Below are positions 1-9,223 of a stretch of 64,000 nucleotides of DNA, piece after piece. A program made the position numbers and the translations under genes. Numbering within the stretch: the first letter of the stretch is position 1; each line of letters opens with the position of its first letter. The notes under the pieces were generated by a model. That model saw only the letters and a program-made list of their open reading frames with translations. It made no database searches and was not told the origin of the DNA. Source of the stretch: Bacteroidota bacterium (lineage in GTDB: Bacteria > Bacteroidota > Bacteroidia > Bacteroidales > Tenuifilaceae); contig JAKQKB010000081.1 in assembly GCA_029560875.1 (NCBI GenBank), forward strand, positions 1 to 64,000, read 5' to 3'.

Positions 1-190
1 AATCGGCTGACCGACTAAATTTTTATTTGTACTTTCGCCCATGCTGAATAAATTGGTAGTTTATGCAGCTAAGATACAGGATTGGTTAACTTCGGTTGAC
101 CATCCTGTTGATTAAAATGTTTTGTCGGTTACTAATGATAAAATTATAAAAACTTAAACAAACACAACCCTTTACTCAACATATTTACAT

Positions 191-220
191 AAATAAAAAA
201 GGGTAGGAAACCTCCTACCC
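191..220 (-). terminator. Rho-independent terminator of gcvP
   Basis: An 8-bp perfect stem (GGGTAGGA at 201-208, TCCTACCC at 213-220) with a 4-nt loop is followed on the minus strand by a run of T. It lies just after the gcvP stop codon. The first 240 bases hold no gene that I can see on either strand. Confidence 0.8.
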
Positions 221-243
221 TTCTTAAATCTATCTATTTAGAA

Positions 244-3114
244 TTACATATAGTCCTCAATTGGAGCGCAGGTGCAAACAAGGTTTCTGTCGCCATAGCC
301 AGAGTCAATCTTGCTAACGTATGGCCAGAATTTGTTCGATGCAATCCATTCCAATGGATATGCAGCCTGTTTACGGGTGTAAGCGTGCTTCCACTCATCG
401 GCGCTTACCTCTGGTGCTGTGTGAGGTGCGTTTGCAATTACGTTATCAACCTTATCGGCCTTACCGTTCTTAATGTCCTCCAACTCACCAAGAATTGAGA
501 TTAAAGAATCGATAAAGCGGTCGAGCTCCTGCATTGATTCGCTCTCGGTTGGCTCAACCATCAAGCTCTCGTGAACTGGGAACGATACAGTTGGTGCGTG
601 GTATCCGTAGTCCATTAAACGGCGAGCAACATCGCCCGTGTCAACACCGTAGGTTTGCTTAAAGTGGTGGCAATCCAAAATCATCTCGTGAGCTACACGG
701 CCAGTTTCGCCAGTGTAAAGAATCTTGAAGTGATTCTTAAGCTTAGCAGCCATATAGTTTGCGTTTAGGATAGCCATTTTTGTAGCAGCGGTAAGACCCT
801 CGTTTCCTAGCATCAAAATGTATGCGTATGAAATTGCAATAACACCAGCGCTTCCCCAAGGAGCAGCAGCTACAGCCTTAATGGCTTTTTCGCCGCCAGT
901 TTTTACCACTGGGTGACTTGGTAGGAATGGTGCCAAGTGTTTAGCAACACCAATTGGACCAACGCCAGGACCACCACCACCATGAGGAATAGCGAATGTT
1001 TTGTGTAGATTCAAGTGGCAAACATCGGCACCAATTTCGCCTGGGCTGGTTAAACCAACCTGTGCGTTCATGTTTGCACCATCCATATATACTAAACCAC
1101 CATTCTGGTGAATAATATCCATCATTTCGCGGATTTTGCTCTCGAATACTCCGTGGGTAGAAGGATAAGTTACCATAAATGAGGAGAGTGTATCCTTATA
1201 CTGCTCAGCTTTGGCTTTTAAATCGTCAACGTTGATGTTTCCTTTCTCGTCGCAAGCAACAACAACAACCTGCATACCAGCAAAAGCTGCACTGGCAGGG
1301 TTTGTACCGTGAGCCGAAGCTGGGATAAGCGCAACGTTACGGTGCGCATCGCCTCTGCTAATATGATACTCGCGGATAACCATTAAACCGGTGTACTCAC
1401 CAGCAGCACCAGAGTTAGGTTGAAGCGATACTGCGTGGAAACCAGTAATCTCGGCAAGATGCTTTTCCAACTCCTTAATTAGCTCCATATAACCTTGAGC
1501 TTGATCGGCAGGAACGAATGGATGCATATTGCCAAACTCAGCCCAACTTAATGGAAGCATTGTGGTAGCAGGGTTCAACTTCATTGTACAGCTTCCCAAG
1601 GATATCATACTGTGATTTAATGCGATATCTCTACGCTCAAGTTTCTTTATGTAGCGCATCATCTCAGTTTCGGAATGGAAACTGTTGAAAACCTTCTCGG
1701 TTAAAATTGCGCTGGTACGTTTTAGGTTAGCAGGAACTGTGCAAGCCTCATTAATAGATTTAATTTCGGTAGCAGTTTTTCCAGCAGCCTTTGCAAATAC
1801 TCCAACTAAATTGTTGATATCGCAAATGCCAGTAGCCTCGTCGATGCTGATACCTACAGTACCGTTTGCTTTATAGTTTAGGTTGATTTGATGCTCTAGG
1901 GCAATCTTACGTAAATCGTCAACCTTAACATTTGCAGGAAGTGTGAACTCTAAAGTATCGAAATAGCTACGTACATTCTGGGTGTAACCAAGTTTACCCA
2001 ACTCGTTAGCAACCAAAACTGCAACGCTATGAACGTAATTTGCAATTCTCTTAATACCCTCTGAGCCATGATAAACAGCGTACATTCCAGCCATTGTAGC
2101 TAGCAATGCCTGTGCTGTACAAATATTTGATGTAGCACGCTCGCGCTTAATGTGCTGCTCGCGTGTTTGAAGCGCCATACGTAACGCCTTGTTTCCGTGA
2201 CGGTCAATTGACACACCGATGATTCTACCAGGCATGCTGCGTTTGAACTCATCTTTACAAGCAAAGTAAGCAGCGTGAGGACCACCAAACGCCATTGGAA
2301 CGCCAAAACGCTGGGTTGTTCCAAAAACTATATCGGCACCCCATTCGCCTGGAGGTGTTAATAGCGCTAAGCTAAGTAAATCGGCAGCAACTGCAACTAG
2401 TGCACCAGCCTCGTGTGTTTTTGCAACGAATGCTGAGTAATCGCGTACAGTTCCTTTTGCCGATGGATACTGGATAATAGCACCAAACTCGCGACCAGTG
2501 TAAACATAATCGGAATAGCAACCAGTTACCACCTCAACACCAAGTGGAGCGCAACGAGTTGTGATTACATCGAGTGTTTGTGGGAAAACATCTTTATCAA
2601 CAAAAACAACGTTTTTACCTGCCTTAACAGCATCGCGGCTGCGAAGGTTAAGCATCATAACCATTGCCTCTGCAGCAGCAGTTGCCTCGTCGAGTAACGA
2701 TGCGTTTGCAATTTGCATTCCGGTTAGGTCAATTACCATTGTTTGGTAGTTCAAAAGTGCCTCCAAACGTCCTTGGCTAATTTCTGCTTGGTATGGAGTG
2801 TACGAAGTGTACCAACCTGGATTCTCGAAAACATTGCGAAGAATTACCGAAGGGGTAACAGTTCCGTAGTAACCCATTCCAATGTATGTCTTGAATAGCT
2901 TATTTTTGCTGGCCATTCCTTTAATCTTACCCAAGTAATCGTACTCGCTTAGTGGAGCGGGTAAGTTTAAGGGCTGTTTTAGCCTGATGTTTTTGGGAAC
3001 TGTTTGGTCGATAAGCTCATCGATAGATGATACTCCAACAACCTTTAACATCTCACCAATCTCATGGTCACGAGGACCATTGTGGCGAGAGACAAATTTA
3101 TCGGTGTATAGCAT
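244..3114 (-). CDS. gcvP: Glycine dehydrogenase (decarboxylating), glycine cleavage system P-protein
   Basis: The P-protein decarboxylates glycine with pyridoxal phosphate and passes the aminomethyl group to the lipoyl arm of the H-protein. At 956 residues it has the length of the single-chain form, with both halves (P1 and P2) fused, rather than the split gcvPA/gcvPB form. The PLP-lysine site is visible as HLNLHKTFAIPHGGGGPG near residue 700, and the N-terminal RHNGPRDHE motif is typical. No gcvH or gcvT is adjacent. The start is an ATG with an A/T-rich upstream region. The identification is very secure. Confidence 0.97.
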   Translation of the reverse strand: MLYTDKFVSRHNGPRDHEIGEMLKVVGVSSIDELIDQTVPKNIRLKQPLNLPAPLSEYDYLGKIKGMASKNKLFKTYIGMGYYGTVTPSVILRNVFENPGWYTSYTPYQAEISQGRLEALLNYQTMVIDLTGMQIANASLLDEATAAAEAMVMMLNLRSRDAVKAGKNVVFVDKDVFPQTLDVITTRCAPLGVEVVTGCYSDYVYTGREFGAIIQYPSAKGTVRDYSAFVAKTHEAGALVAVAADLLSLALLTPPGEWGADIVFGTTQRFGVPMAFGGPHAAYFACKDEFKRSMPGRIIGVSIDRHGNKALRMALQTREQHIKRERATSNICTAQALLATMAGMYAVYHGSEGIKRIANYVHSVAVLVANELGKLGYTQNVRSYFDTLEFTLPANVKVDDLRKIALEHQINLNYKANGTVGISIDEATGICDINNLVGVFAKAAGKTATEIKSINEACTVPANLKRTSAILTEKVFNSFHSETEMMRYIKKLERRDIALNHSMISLGSCTMKLNPATTMLPLSWAEFGNMHPFVPADQAQGYMELIKELEKHLAEITGFHAVSLQPNSGAAGEYTGLMVIREYHISRGDAHRNVALIPASAHGTNPASAAFAGMQVVVVACDEKGNINVDDLKAKAEQYKDTLSSFMVTYPSTHGVFESKIREMMDIIHQNGGLVYMDGANMNAQVGLTSPGEIGADVCHLNLHKTFAIPHGGGGPGVGPIGVAKHLAPFLPSHPVVKTGGEKAIKAVAAAPWGSAGVIAISYAYILMLGNEGLTAATKMAILNANYMAAKLKNHFKILYTGETGRVAHEMILDCHHFKQTYGVDTGDVARRLMDYGYHAPTVSFPVHESLMVEPTESESMQELDRFIDSLISILGELEDIKNGKADKVDNVIANAPHTAPEVSADEWKHAYTRKQAAYPLEWIASNKFWPYVSKIDSGYGDRNLVCTCAPIEDYM

Positions 3115-3226
3115 AATATGATAATGTTTTATTGTTATTGATTAAAAAATGAAAACAAAAGTATCAATTTGGTTTCGAACTGAAATGATAAAACTCAATT
3201 ATTATTAATGTTTTTGAGCAACTGTT

Positions 3227-3865
3227 TTAATCTTTCAAAAAAGGATTGCTAACTCGCTCTTTTCCAATGGTAGAGAAATCGCCGTGACCCGGAAAAATCA
3301 TTACCTCATCGTGCAGTGTTAGCAGTTTTGTTGTGATGCTATGGATTATAGAATCAAAACTGCCTCCCCCTAAGTCGATCCGGCCAATTGAGCCCTGAAA
3401 TAGTGTATCGCCAGTAATCAGCATTTTGTCCTTTTCAGAGTAAAAACACACACCGCCAAGGGTGTGTCCTGGAGTATGAATTACCTTTAAGGTTGTATTC
3501 CCAAATTTTAACTCATCGCCTTCGTCAATAGTTTTCTCAACCCTCGGCACAGTGTCAATTACAAGTCCAAACATCATTGCGTGCTGTGGCGCCATTTGCA
3601 GAGTTGGCAATTCCTCGCGGTGGGCGTAGCAATCCACATTGTATATATCGCGCAAAACGTTAATTCCCAGAATATGGTCGATATGGCAATGGGTATTCAC
3701 CAAATACTTTACGGTAAGCTTGTTGTCGTCAGTAAATCGTTTAACCTCGGCTGCCTCCGATGGAGTATAGCATCCAGCATCAACAATAATAGCCTCGCCA
3801 GTTTCGTCGTAAAGCAAATATGTATTCTCCTGAAAAGGATTAAAAACAAACTGTTTGATTTTCAT
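3227..3865 (-). CDS. MBL-fold metallo-hydrolase (glyoxalase II-like)
   Basis: This 212-residue protein has the metallo-beta-lactamase metal-binding motif HCHIDH near residue 59, followed by further ligands in HTPGHTLGG, TGDTLF and FPGHGD. It lacks the C-terminal HAGH domain of classical glyoxalase II, so it belongs to the short GloB-like/YcbL-like hydrolases. Family members hydrolyse thioesters such as S-lactoylglutathione, but the substrate cannot be assigned here. It sits between gcvP and pcm on the same strand, with gaps of over 100 bp that suggest separate transcription. Confidence 0.88.
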   Translation of the reverse strand: MKIKQFVFNPFQENTYLLYDETGEAIIVDAGCYTPSEAAEVKRFTDDNKLTVKYLVNTHCHIDHILGINVLRDIYNVDCYAHREELPTLQMAPQHAMMFGLVIDTVPRVEKTIDEGDELKFGNTTLKVIHTPGHTLGGVCFYSEKDKMLITGDTLFQGSIGRIDLGGGSFDSIIHSITTKLLTLHDEVMIFPGHGDFSTIGKERVSNPFLKD

Positions 3866-3879
3866 TGCATTCGTTAAAA

Positions 3880-3893
3880 GTTAAACGTGAAAC
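3880..3893. repeat. Dispersed 14-bp repeat (GTTAAACGTGAAAC)
   Basis: The 14-mer GTTAAACGTGAAAC occurs here, upstream of the MBL gene, and again at 35165-35178, where it is paired with its own reverse complement. It looks like a small intergenic repeat family. No function is visible. Confidence 0.5.
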
Positions 3894-3974
3894 GTGAATT
3901 GTTGTTCTTAAAAAAACTGACAACCAATAGTATCATTTTCAAATTTTCAAATTACTTAATTATCAAATTAAGAC

Positions 3975-4625
3975 CTACTTATTTGTACCTTTTAACAACG
4001 GAACGAATATAAAGTTTCCGTGTGTGGTTGTTTTAATTTCGGTTGCGCTTATCTTCTCAATCAGAGTCATTACTTGACTCCTATCATCGCCAACAGGAAT
4101 AACCATTCTGCCGCCTACAGCCAATTGCTCGACCAATGTCTCAGGAATTTCAGAGGCACCAGCAGTAACCAAAATCTTATTGTATGGACCATAGCTTGGC
4201 ACACCCTTGTAACCATCGCCATAAAAAAAGTGGGGATGATACCCCATCTCCTCCAGTAAAGCCTTGGCATTTAGGTAAAGTTCACGCTGGCGCTCAATGG
4301 TGTAAACCCTGGCCTTCATCTCCATAAGTATAGCCGTTTGATAACCCGAACCTGTTCCCACCTCTAAAACCTTATCCATATGATTGATTTGTAGCAACTC
4401 GGTTTGGAATGCCACGGTATACGGCTGCGAAATTGTTTGACCCGCGCCAATTGGAAATGCTTGATCGCGATAGGCAAAGTTCAAAAAACCGCTCTCCATA
4501 AAAAAATGCCGTGGAACCTTTAAAAGTGCCTCTAAAACACGCTTATCGGTAATTCCCTTTGCCTCAACCTCCTCAACCAGTTTCTTTCTAAGTCCTTTAT
4601 GCTGAAAAGTATCCTGTTGTAACAT
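3975..4625 (-). CDS. pcm: Protein-L-isoaspartate O-methyltransferase
   Basis: This cytosolic repair enzyme methylates isoaspartyl residues in aged proteins using S-adenosylmethionine. The 216-residue length fits the bacterial family. The SAM-binding motif VLEVGTGSGYQTAIL is present, as are the conserved DQAFPIGAGQTISQPY segment and a late GGRMVIPVGD segment. The ATG start begins MLQQDTFQHKG. It is transcribed divergently from the Idh-like gene at 4698. Confidence 0.95.
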   Translation of the reverse strand: MLQQDTFQHKGLRKKLVEEVEAKGITDKRVLEALLKVPRHFFMESGFLNFAYRDQAFPIGAGQTISQPYTVAFQTELLQINHMDKVLEVGTGSGYQTAILMEMKARVYTIERQRELYLNAKALLEEMGYHPHFFYGDGYKGVPSYGPYNKILVTAGASEIPETLVEQLAVGGRMVIPVGDDRSQVMTLIEKISATEIKTTTHGNFIFVPLLKGTNK

Positions 4626-4697
4626 TTTATGCTTTGAAATATTTACAAAGATAGAATCAATTTTTGATGTAGCTACCTGATAAATGTTATTAAAAGG

Positions 4698-5582
4698 TTG
4701 ATAAATACTAATCGGTTCATTCCTCTCAAAAAGTTAAAATGTCTTATGTTTGCCCCAACGCAATTTGGAATTACAATGCTAAAACTTGGCCTTTTGTTAA
4801 AATCGAAAATATCTAATAATCAGATTGATGAGATTATTAGCGGAACAGGTTGTCAACTTGCAAAAGTATTTACTGAGGATTCCGCCATTAATTCAGATAT
4901 TGACGAGTTATTGAGCAGTTGCGACATCCTGTTGATTGCCTGCACAAACGAGCGAAAATTCGAAATAGCATCAAGAGCCATAAAAAAGGGAGTTGTGCCA
5001 ATAATCAACAACATTGATGGTTTAAATAGTTCAACTCTATCTCAGCTACAGCAATTGGCCAACGAAATAGGAATTAAGTTTTGCTTTGTTGAACTGGGTC
5101 ATAATTTCGATGGATACAGCATTCCTTCTGAAAATCCATTTATTGGAAATCTTAAGCGCTACATTGGTAAACCCATAAGCGATGAAGCAACCTTTCAGCA
5201 ATACCTTACTTACGACATTGCAACTGCTTTGAAGTTTTCGAAACTTGACGTAAGAAAAGTTAGAGCCTATGGGCTTCCTATGTGCTCAAATATTCCGCAG
5301 AGCTTAATGGTAATGGTAGATTTTGGCAACAACTCGGTGTTTACCTACAACCTTCAACAAGCCAATGATATTGAGCAACTTGAATACGAAATATCGACTG
5401 GCAAATATTCTGAAAAGATAAATATTCTTACTACTCCATATTCAAGCGAGAATTTAGCCATTGAAGCATCCGTTAAAGCAATTTCTGGAATTGTAAATCG
5501 CTCCGAAAGTGCTAATACCATAGAACTTGCACTTGAGGCAACTAAACTAGTTGACACAATTCTATCTAAAATAAATCTGTAA
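4698..5582 (+). CDS. Gfo/Idh/MocA-like protein next to a sugar transferase
   Basis: The 294-residue product resembles NAD(P)-dependent sugar dehydrogenases in overall layout. An N-terminal alpha/beta part contains a DILLIACTNERKFEIASRAIKKGV segment split over residues 75-100, and the C-terminal half ends in Ala-rich helices as in Gfo/Idh proteins. The classical GxGxxG loop and the EKP motif are not visible, so an active dehydrogenase is doubtful. The listed start is TTG; the first in-frame ATG is at 4746, which would drop 16 residues. Its place before the polyprenyl sugar transferase suggests a role in surface polysaccharide synthesis; that is inference. Confidence 0.55.
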   Translation: MINTNRFIPLKKLKCLMFAPTQFGITMLKLGLLLKSKISNNQIDEIISGTGCQLAKVFTEDSAINSDIDELLSSCDILLIACTNERKFEIASRAIKKGVVPIINNIDGLNSSTLSQLQQLANEIGIKFCFVELGHNFDGYSIPSENPFIGNLKRYIGKPISDEATFQQYLTYDIATALKFSKLDVRKVRAYGLPMCSNIPQSLMVMVDFGNNSVFTYNLQQANDIEQLEYEISTGKYSEKINILTTPYSSENLAIEASVKAISGIVNRSESANTIELALEATKLVDTILSKINL

Positions 5583-5649
5583 AAACTAACAGGTAGGTTT
5601 GAGGCTAGCCATAAAATGGCTAAATTGGCGGTTTCAAAAAAACTGAATT

Positions 5650-7065
5650 GTGGTAAAGAAAATACAGGTAGCCAAGTACATCTTATTCGACTTTCTGGGA
5701 AGTGCCTTAGCTTGGGTTATCTTTAATATATACAGAAAAAAAATAGTTGAATCTCAACTATTCGGAATTGACCTATCATTTGTTCCCGATTCAAAATTCT
5801 ATATAGGAATTTTTGTTTTCCCTATCTTTTGGGTTTCGCTATTTGGCCTAGCGGGATTCTACCACGATGTATTCCGAAAATCGAGGCTAAAAGAACTTAG
5901 CGCATCCATAGGCTATACGCTTTTAGGCTGCTTGTTAATATTTTTTGCAATGCTTCTGGACGACTATGTGGTTTCCTACAAAAGCTACTACCAAATACTC
6001 CTTAGCCTTTTCTCGTTGATTTTTATCCTCACTTATTTTCCACGTTTAACTCTTACCACAAAAACAATACACAAGGTTCACTCGCGCAAGATTGGATTTC
6101 CGTCAATTATTGTTGGCAGTGGCGAGAAAGCACTGACCCTTTATGAAGAACTAGAAACCGAGAAAAAATCGCAAGGGTATAAACTAATTGGATACATCAA
6201 AATAAATAACGATGATAGGGATTTGCTTAAAGAAAAACTTGGATGTTTAGGCGAACTTGAATCGATTGGCAGCGTAGTCAAAACAAATAAAATTGAAGAG
6301 GTTATTCTTGCCACCGACCAAGAAAATCCTGAAACACTAACTAGAATTATTAACGAACTACTCTCGTTAAACGTCATCATTAAGGCAATACCAAGTATGT
6401 ACGACTACCTTTCGGGTAGAGTAAAAATGACAGGCATTTTAAGTTCTCCTTTGTTAAATATTTCTTTTGAGTTAATGCCTCCTTGGCAGTACAACCTGAA
6501 ACAGGTTATGGATTATACTTTTGGAATTATTGCATTTATAATACTTCTACCATTAATATTGGCATTGGCAATTATTATAAAACTATCGTCGAAAGGTCCA
6601 ATACTTTATAAACAGGAGCGCATAGGGCAATTCGGGAAGCCATTTACTCTGCTAAAATTTAGGAGTATGTATAGCGATGCAGAGGTTAAAGGGCCTGCTC
6701 TATCGAGCAAGAACGACCCCCGAGTAACTCCTGTTGGGCGCTTTATGCGCAAAACAAGACTCGATGAGCTCCCCAACTTTATAAACGTAATTAAAGGTGA
6801 TATGTCGCTTGTTGGGCCACGTCCCGAAAGGCAGTTCTATATTGACCAAATTCTGAAAATTGCTCCGCACTACATACATCTTCAAAAAGTTAAACCGGGA
6901 ATTACATCGTGGGGACAGGTAAAGTACGGCTACGCCGAGAATGTTAATCAAATGGTAGAGCGTCTAAAGTACGACTTGCTTTACCTTGAGAATATGTCGC
7001 TTATTGTTGATTTTAAGATTATTATTTATACAATGATTACAGTGATTAGAGGTAGAGGGGTTTAA
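5650..7065 (+). CDS. Polyprenyl-phosphate sugar-1-phosphate transferase (initiating glycosyltransferase)
   Basis: This 471-residue membrane enzyme has the WbaP/undecaprenyl-phosphate glucose phosphotransferase architecture: several N-terminal membrane segments, a central CoA-binding-like domain (near residues 145-245), one more membrane helix, and a C-terminal bacterial sugar transferase domain. Family hallmarks are LLKFRSMYSDAE, RKTRLDELPNFINVIKGDMS and LVGPRPER. Such enzymes load the first sugar phosphate onto undecaprenyl phosphate for exopolysaccharide or O-antigen. The start is GTG; no ATG lies near it. A 7-bp hairpin (TAGCCAT 5607-5613, ATGGCTA 5617-5623) sits about 26 nt upstream. The rest of a polysaccharide cluster is absent. 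Confidence 0.9.
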   Translation: MVKKIQVAKYILFDFLGSALAWVIFNIYRKKIVESQLFGIDLSFVPDSKFYIGIFVFPIFWVSLFGLAGFYHDVFRKSRLKELSASIGYTLLGCLLIFFAMLLDDYVVSYKSYYQILLSLFSLIFILTYFPRLTLTTKTIHKVHSRKIGFPSIIVGSGEKALTLYEELETEKKSQGYKLIGYIKINNDDRDLLKEKLGCLGELESIGSVVKTNKIEEVILATDQENPETLTRIINELLSLNVIIKAIPSMYDYLSGRVKMTGILSSPLLNISFELMPPWQYNLKQVMDYTFGIIAFIILLPLILALAIIIKLSSKGPILYKQERIGQFGKPFTLLKFRSMYSDAEVKGPALSSKNDPRVTPVGRFMRKTRLDELPNFINVIKGDMSLVGPRPERQFYIDQILKIAPHYIHLQKVKPGITSWGQVKYGYAENVNQMVERLKYDLLYLENMSLIVDFKIIIYTMITVIRGRGV

Positions 7066-7066
7066 C

Positions 7067-7627
7067 CTATTTAAGCGAAAACACTTTGATTGGCTTGTAA
7101 AGGGCACCTTTGGTAGTTAACGTGCTCTGATATAAAATAACTTTATCAACCAAAACATCCTGAAAAGCATTATCCTTATAAAATTGCAAAGTATCCAGTA
7201 ATTGCTGTTTACTTTTCAAAAACTTAACACGCCCCAAGGTTAAATGTGGCGAATAAACTTTGTTTTCATCCTCAAAACCAAAGGGTAGCAATATTTCGTC
7301 AACTTTGTGCTTAAGCGCAAAGAGCGCATCATTGGGCTCAAAGCCAGCCCAAATCACCTTAGGGTCGGGTCTGCCAAATGTTCCAAGCCCTTTGATTCTA
7401 ATGCTAAATTGAGGAACAGACAATAACTCTTTTTGAAGTTCGGCCGATATCTGATTTACTTGGTTATTCTCAGTTTCTCCCAGAAAAAGTAAGGTTAGAT
7501 GCAACGTAGATGAATCAACCCACTTAATGCTATCATCCTTTAGTTCATTTTTAAGTTTATAGAAGGCACCTAGCAGCTCTTCGCTTGGCTTAATATCAAT
7601 ACCAATAAATGTTCTCAAATTATCCAT
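7067..7627 (-). CDS. thpR: RNA 2',3'-cyclic phosphodiesterase (2H phosphoesterase)
   Basis: The two HxT motifs that define 2H phosphoesterases are present as LHLTLLF and PHLTLGRV. Family members open 2',3'-cyclic phosphates on RNA. I chose the ATG at 7627 (MDNLRTFIGID), which matches the usual N-terminus; a TTG at 7660 would add 11 residues. The gene converges with the sugar transferase with almost no gap between the stop codons. Confidence 0.88.
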   Translation of the reverse strand: MDNLRTFIGIDIKPSEELLGAFYKLKNELKDDSIKWVDSSTLHLTLLFLGETENNQVNQISAELQKELLSVPQFSIRIKGLGTFGRPDPKVIWAGFEPNDALFALKHKVDEILLPFGFEDENKVYSPHLTLGRVKFLKSKQQLLDTLQFYKDNAFQDVLVDKVILYQSTLTTKGALYKPIKVFSLK

Positions 7628-7701
7628 TGGGTCGAGCTTTATGTATCTACAAATAAACAAAAAGTATTATATTGTATCAAAATAACAAAAACAAATCAAC
7701 T

Positions 7702-8361
7702 ATGAGCAATCATAAGAAATTTGCTGTGGTGCTATCGGGATGTGGAGTATACGATGGCGCCGAAATTCACGAAGCGGTTATGACTCTTTACGCCATCACC
7801 AAAAATGGCTGCACATATCAAATTTTCGCACCGAACATTCCACAACATCACGTTGTAAACCATATAAATGGAAATGTGATGAACGAAACGCGAAATGTGC
7901 TAGTAGAGTCGGCACGAATTGCCAGAGGCAATATAAAACCGTTATCGGAATTTAACCCAGAATTTTTCGACGCACTAATTTTCCCCGGTGGTTTTGGTGT
8001 AGCAAAAAACCTATCCTCCTGGGCATTTGATAGTGTAAATTGCTCTGTTATTCCAGAAGTTACTAAGGTTATAAAAGATATGTATTCGGCTCATAAACCA
8101 ATAGGGGCGCTTTGTATCTCCCCTGTCTTATTGGCGAAGGTTATTGGCAACGCAACCATAACAATAGGTAAAGATGCTTCTACGGCGAAAGCGCTGGAGA
8201 GCATTGGTGCCAAGCACCAACAAACGGGTCACGGACAGGTTGTTGTTGACGAGCGTAATATGCTATTTACTACGCCTTGCTACATGCTCGATGCAACAAT
8301 TGTTGATATTGCCGATGGCGCTAAAGCCATTGTTTCTGAAATGTTAAAATGGATGCGATAA
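7702..8361 (+). CDS. elbB: Isoprenoid biosynthesis glyoxalase ElbB (DJ-1/PfpI family)
   Basis: From the ATG at 7702 this encodes 219 residues, close to the length of E. coli ElbB. It has the family N-terminus FAVVLSGCGVYDGAEIHEAV and a nucleophile-elbow cysteine in GALCISPVLLAKV. ElbB is a DJ-1/PfpI-fold protein with weak glyoxalase activity, genetically linked to early isoprenoid synthesis. A TTG at 7672 would extend it by 10 residues but is unlikely. It is divergent from thpR. Confidence 0.9.
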   Translation: MSNHKKFAVVLSGCGVYDGAEIHEAVMTLYAITKNGCTYQIFAPNIPQHHVVNHINGNVMNETRNVLVESARIARGNIKPLSEFNPEFFDALIFPGGFGVAKNLSSWAFDSVNCSVIPEVTKVIKDMYSAHKPIGALCISPVLLAKVIGNATITIGKDASTAKALESIGAKHQQTGHGQVVVDERNMLFTTPCYMLDATIVDIADGAKAIVSEMLKWMR

Positions 8362-8365
8362 AATG

Positions 8366-8387
8366 AAAAGGGGGCTAAAGCCCCTTT
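8366..8387. terminator. Bidirectional terminator between elbB and the DUF4294 gene
   Basis: A GC-rich stem (GGGGC / GCCCC) flanked by A on the left and T on the right can end transcription from both converging genes. Confidence 0.75.
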
Positions 8388-8391
8388 CTTA

Positions 8392-8988
8392 TTACAATAA
8401 TCCTTGTTCGTAAAGATAAATCAAATCGTTCAGCACTTTATCCTCGCCATTGGCATCAAATTGAGTTTTAAGGTTAGAGCCAAATATTCGTGCAACACCT
8501 TGCCAAAATCCAGCGGAGAATCCGCCCTTTAACTCCTTAACCAATTCAAACGATGAGCGGCCTGTCTCCCTATCAATAAGTTTAATAAGCATCTTACCTT
8601 GAGAAATAGTGAGTTTTACAAGTTTTTTTTCAAACTCAGCCCTCATTTCTTTCTCTGTCTTTTTGATATAAGCGTCTATTTCCTTCTTCGTGTGGAGCGT
8701 TCTAATATGGGCATCCATCTCGTATAGTTTATTCTTGGCTATTTGAGCGTATGGGTATGTGATTTTCAAATTACGAATAAGTTTATAGTGCTGCTGCATC
8801 TCGCGTTTGCTCTTGAATTTGCGTTTCCCTTTTTTAATAACATCTTGAAGTTGAATATGAGCAATAGTATCGCCATCCAAAATAACCGATGGAAATACCA
8901 ATGGAGTCGTTATCTCGCTATAATTCTGAGCCGATAACCCCATAAAAAAGAAGCATAATATGGAAACAAGACTAAATCGCTTCATCAT
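8392..8988 (-). CDS. DUF4294 domain-containing exported protein
   Basis: This is a Bacteroidota-specific protein of unknown function, 198 residues from the ATG at 8988. A signal peptide ends near LSAQ. The body is highly charged and helical, with the family pattern KSKREMQQHYKLIRNLKITYPYA split around residues 62-85 and a conserved GGFSAGFWQGVARIFGSNLK stretch near the end. A TTG further upstream and a second ATG at 8985 are alternative starts. Envelope location is inferred from the signal peptide. Confidence 0.82.
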   Translation of the reverse strand: MMKRFSLVSILCFFFMGLSAQNYSEITTPLVFPSVILDGDTIAHIQLQDVIKKGKRKFKSKREMQQHYKLIRNLKITYPYAQIAKNKLYEMDAHIRTLHTKKEIDAYIKKTEKEMRAEFEKKLVKLTISQGKMLIKLIDRETGRSSFELVKELKGGFSAGFWQGVARIFGSNLKTQFDANGEDKVLNDLIYLYEQGLL

Positions 8989-9146
8989 TTCAACATTCAA
9001 CTATAAACTTAAACGAAATTTTTGTATTAATAGTTCTTACAAATTGCATGCAAAGATATGATGTTTAATCATTTCAAATCTTGTACCACATAAAATGTTT
9101 TACTGGCAACCTGAACGGATAATCAAATTTTTATTTTAAAAATAAG

Positions 9147-9154
9147 TAACTTTG
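9147..9154 (+). promoter_or_regulatory. Probable -7 element of the gpmI promoter (TAACTTTG)
   Basis: TAACTTTG matches the Bacteroidota -7 consensus TAnnTTTG and lies 70 nt before the gpmI start. No clear TTTG -33 element is seen, only a T-rich stretch. Confidence 0.5.
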
Positions 9155-9223
9155 CAGGCTATTTCTGAACATACAATAACGTAAGAATGTTTATATATAC
9201 TAGACTATAAATTACATTTTAAT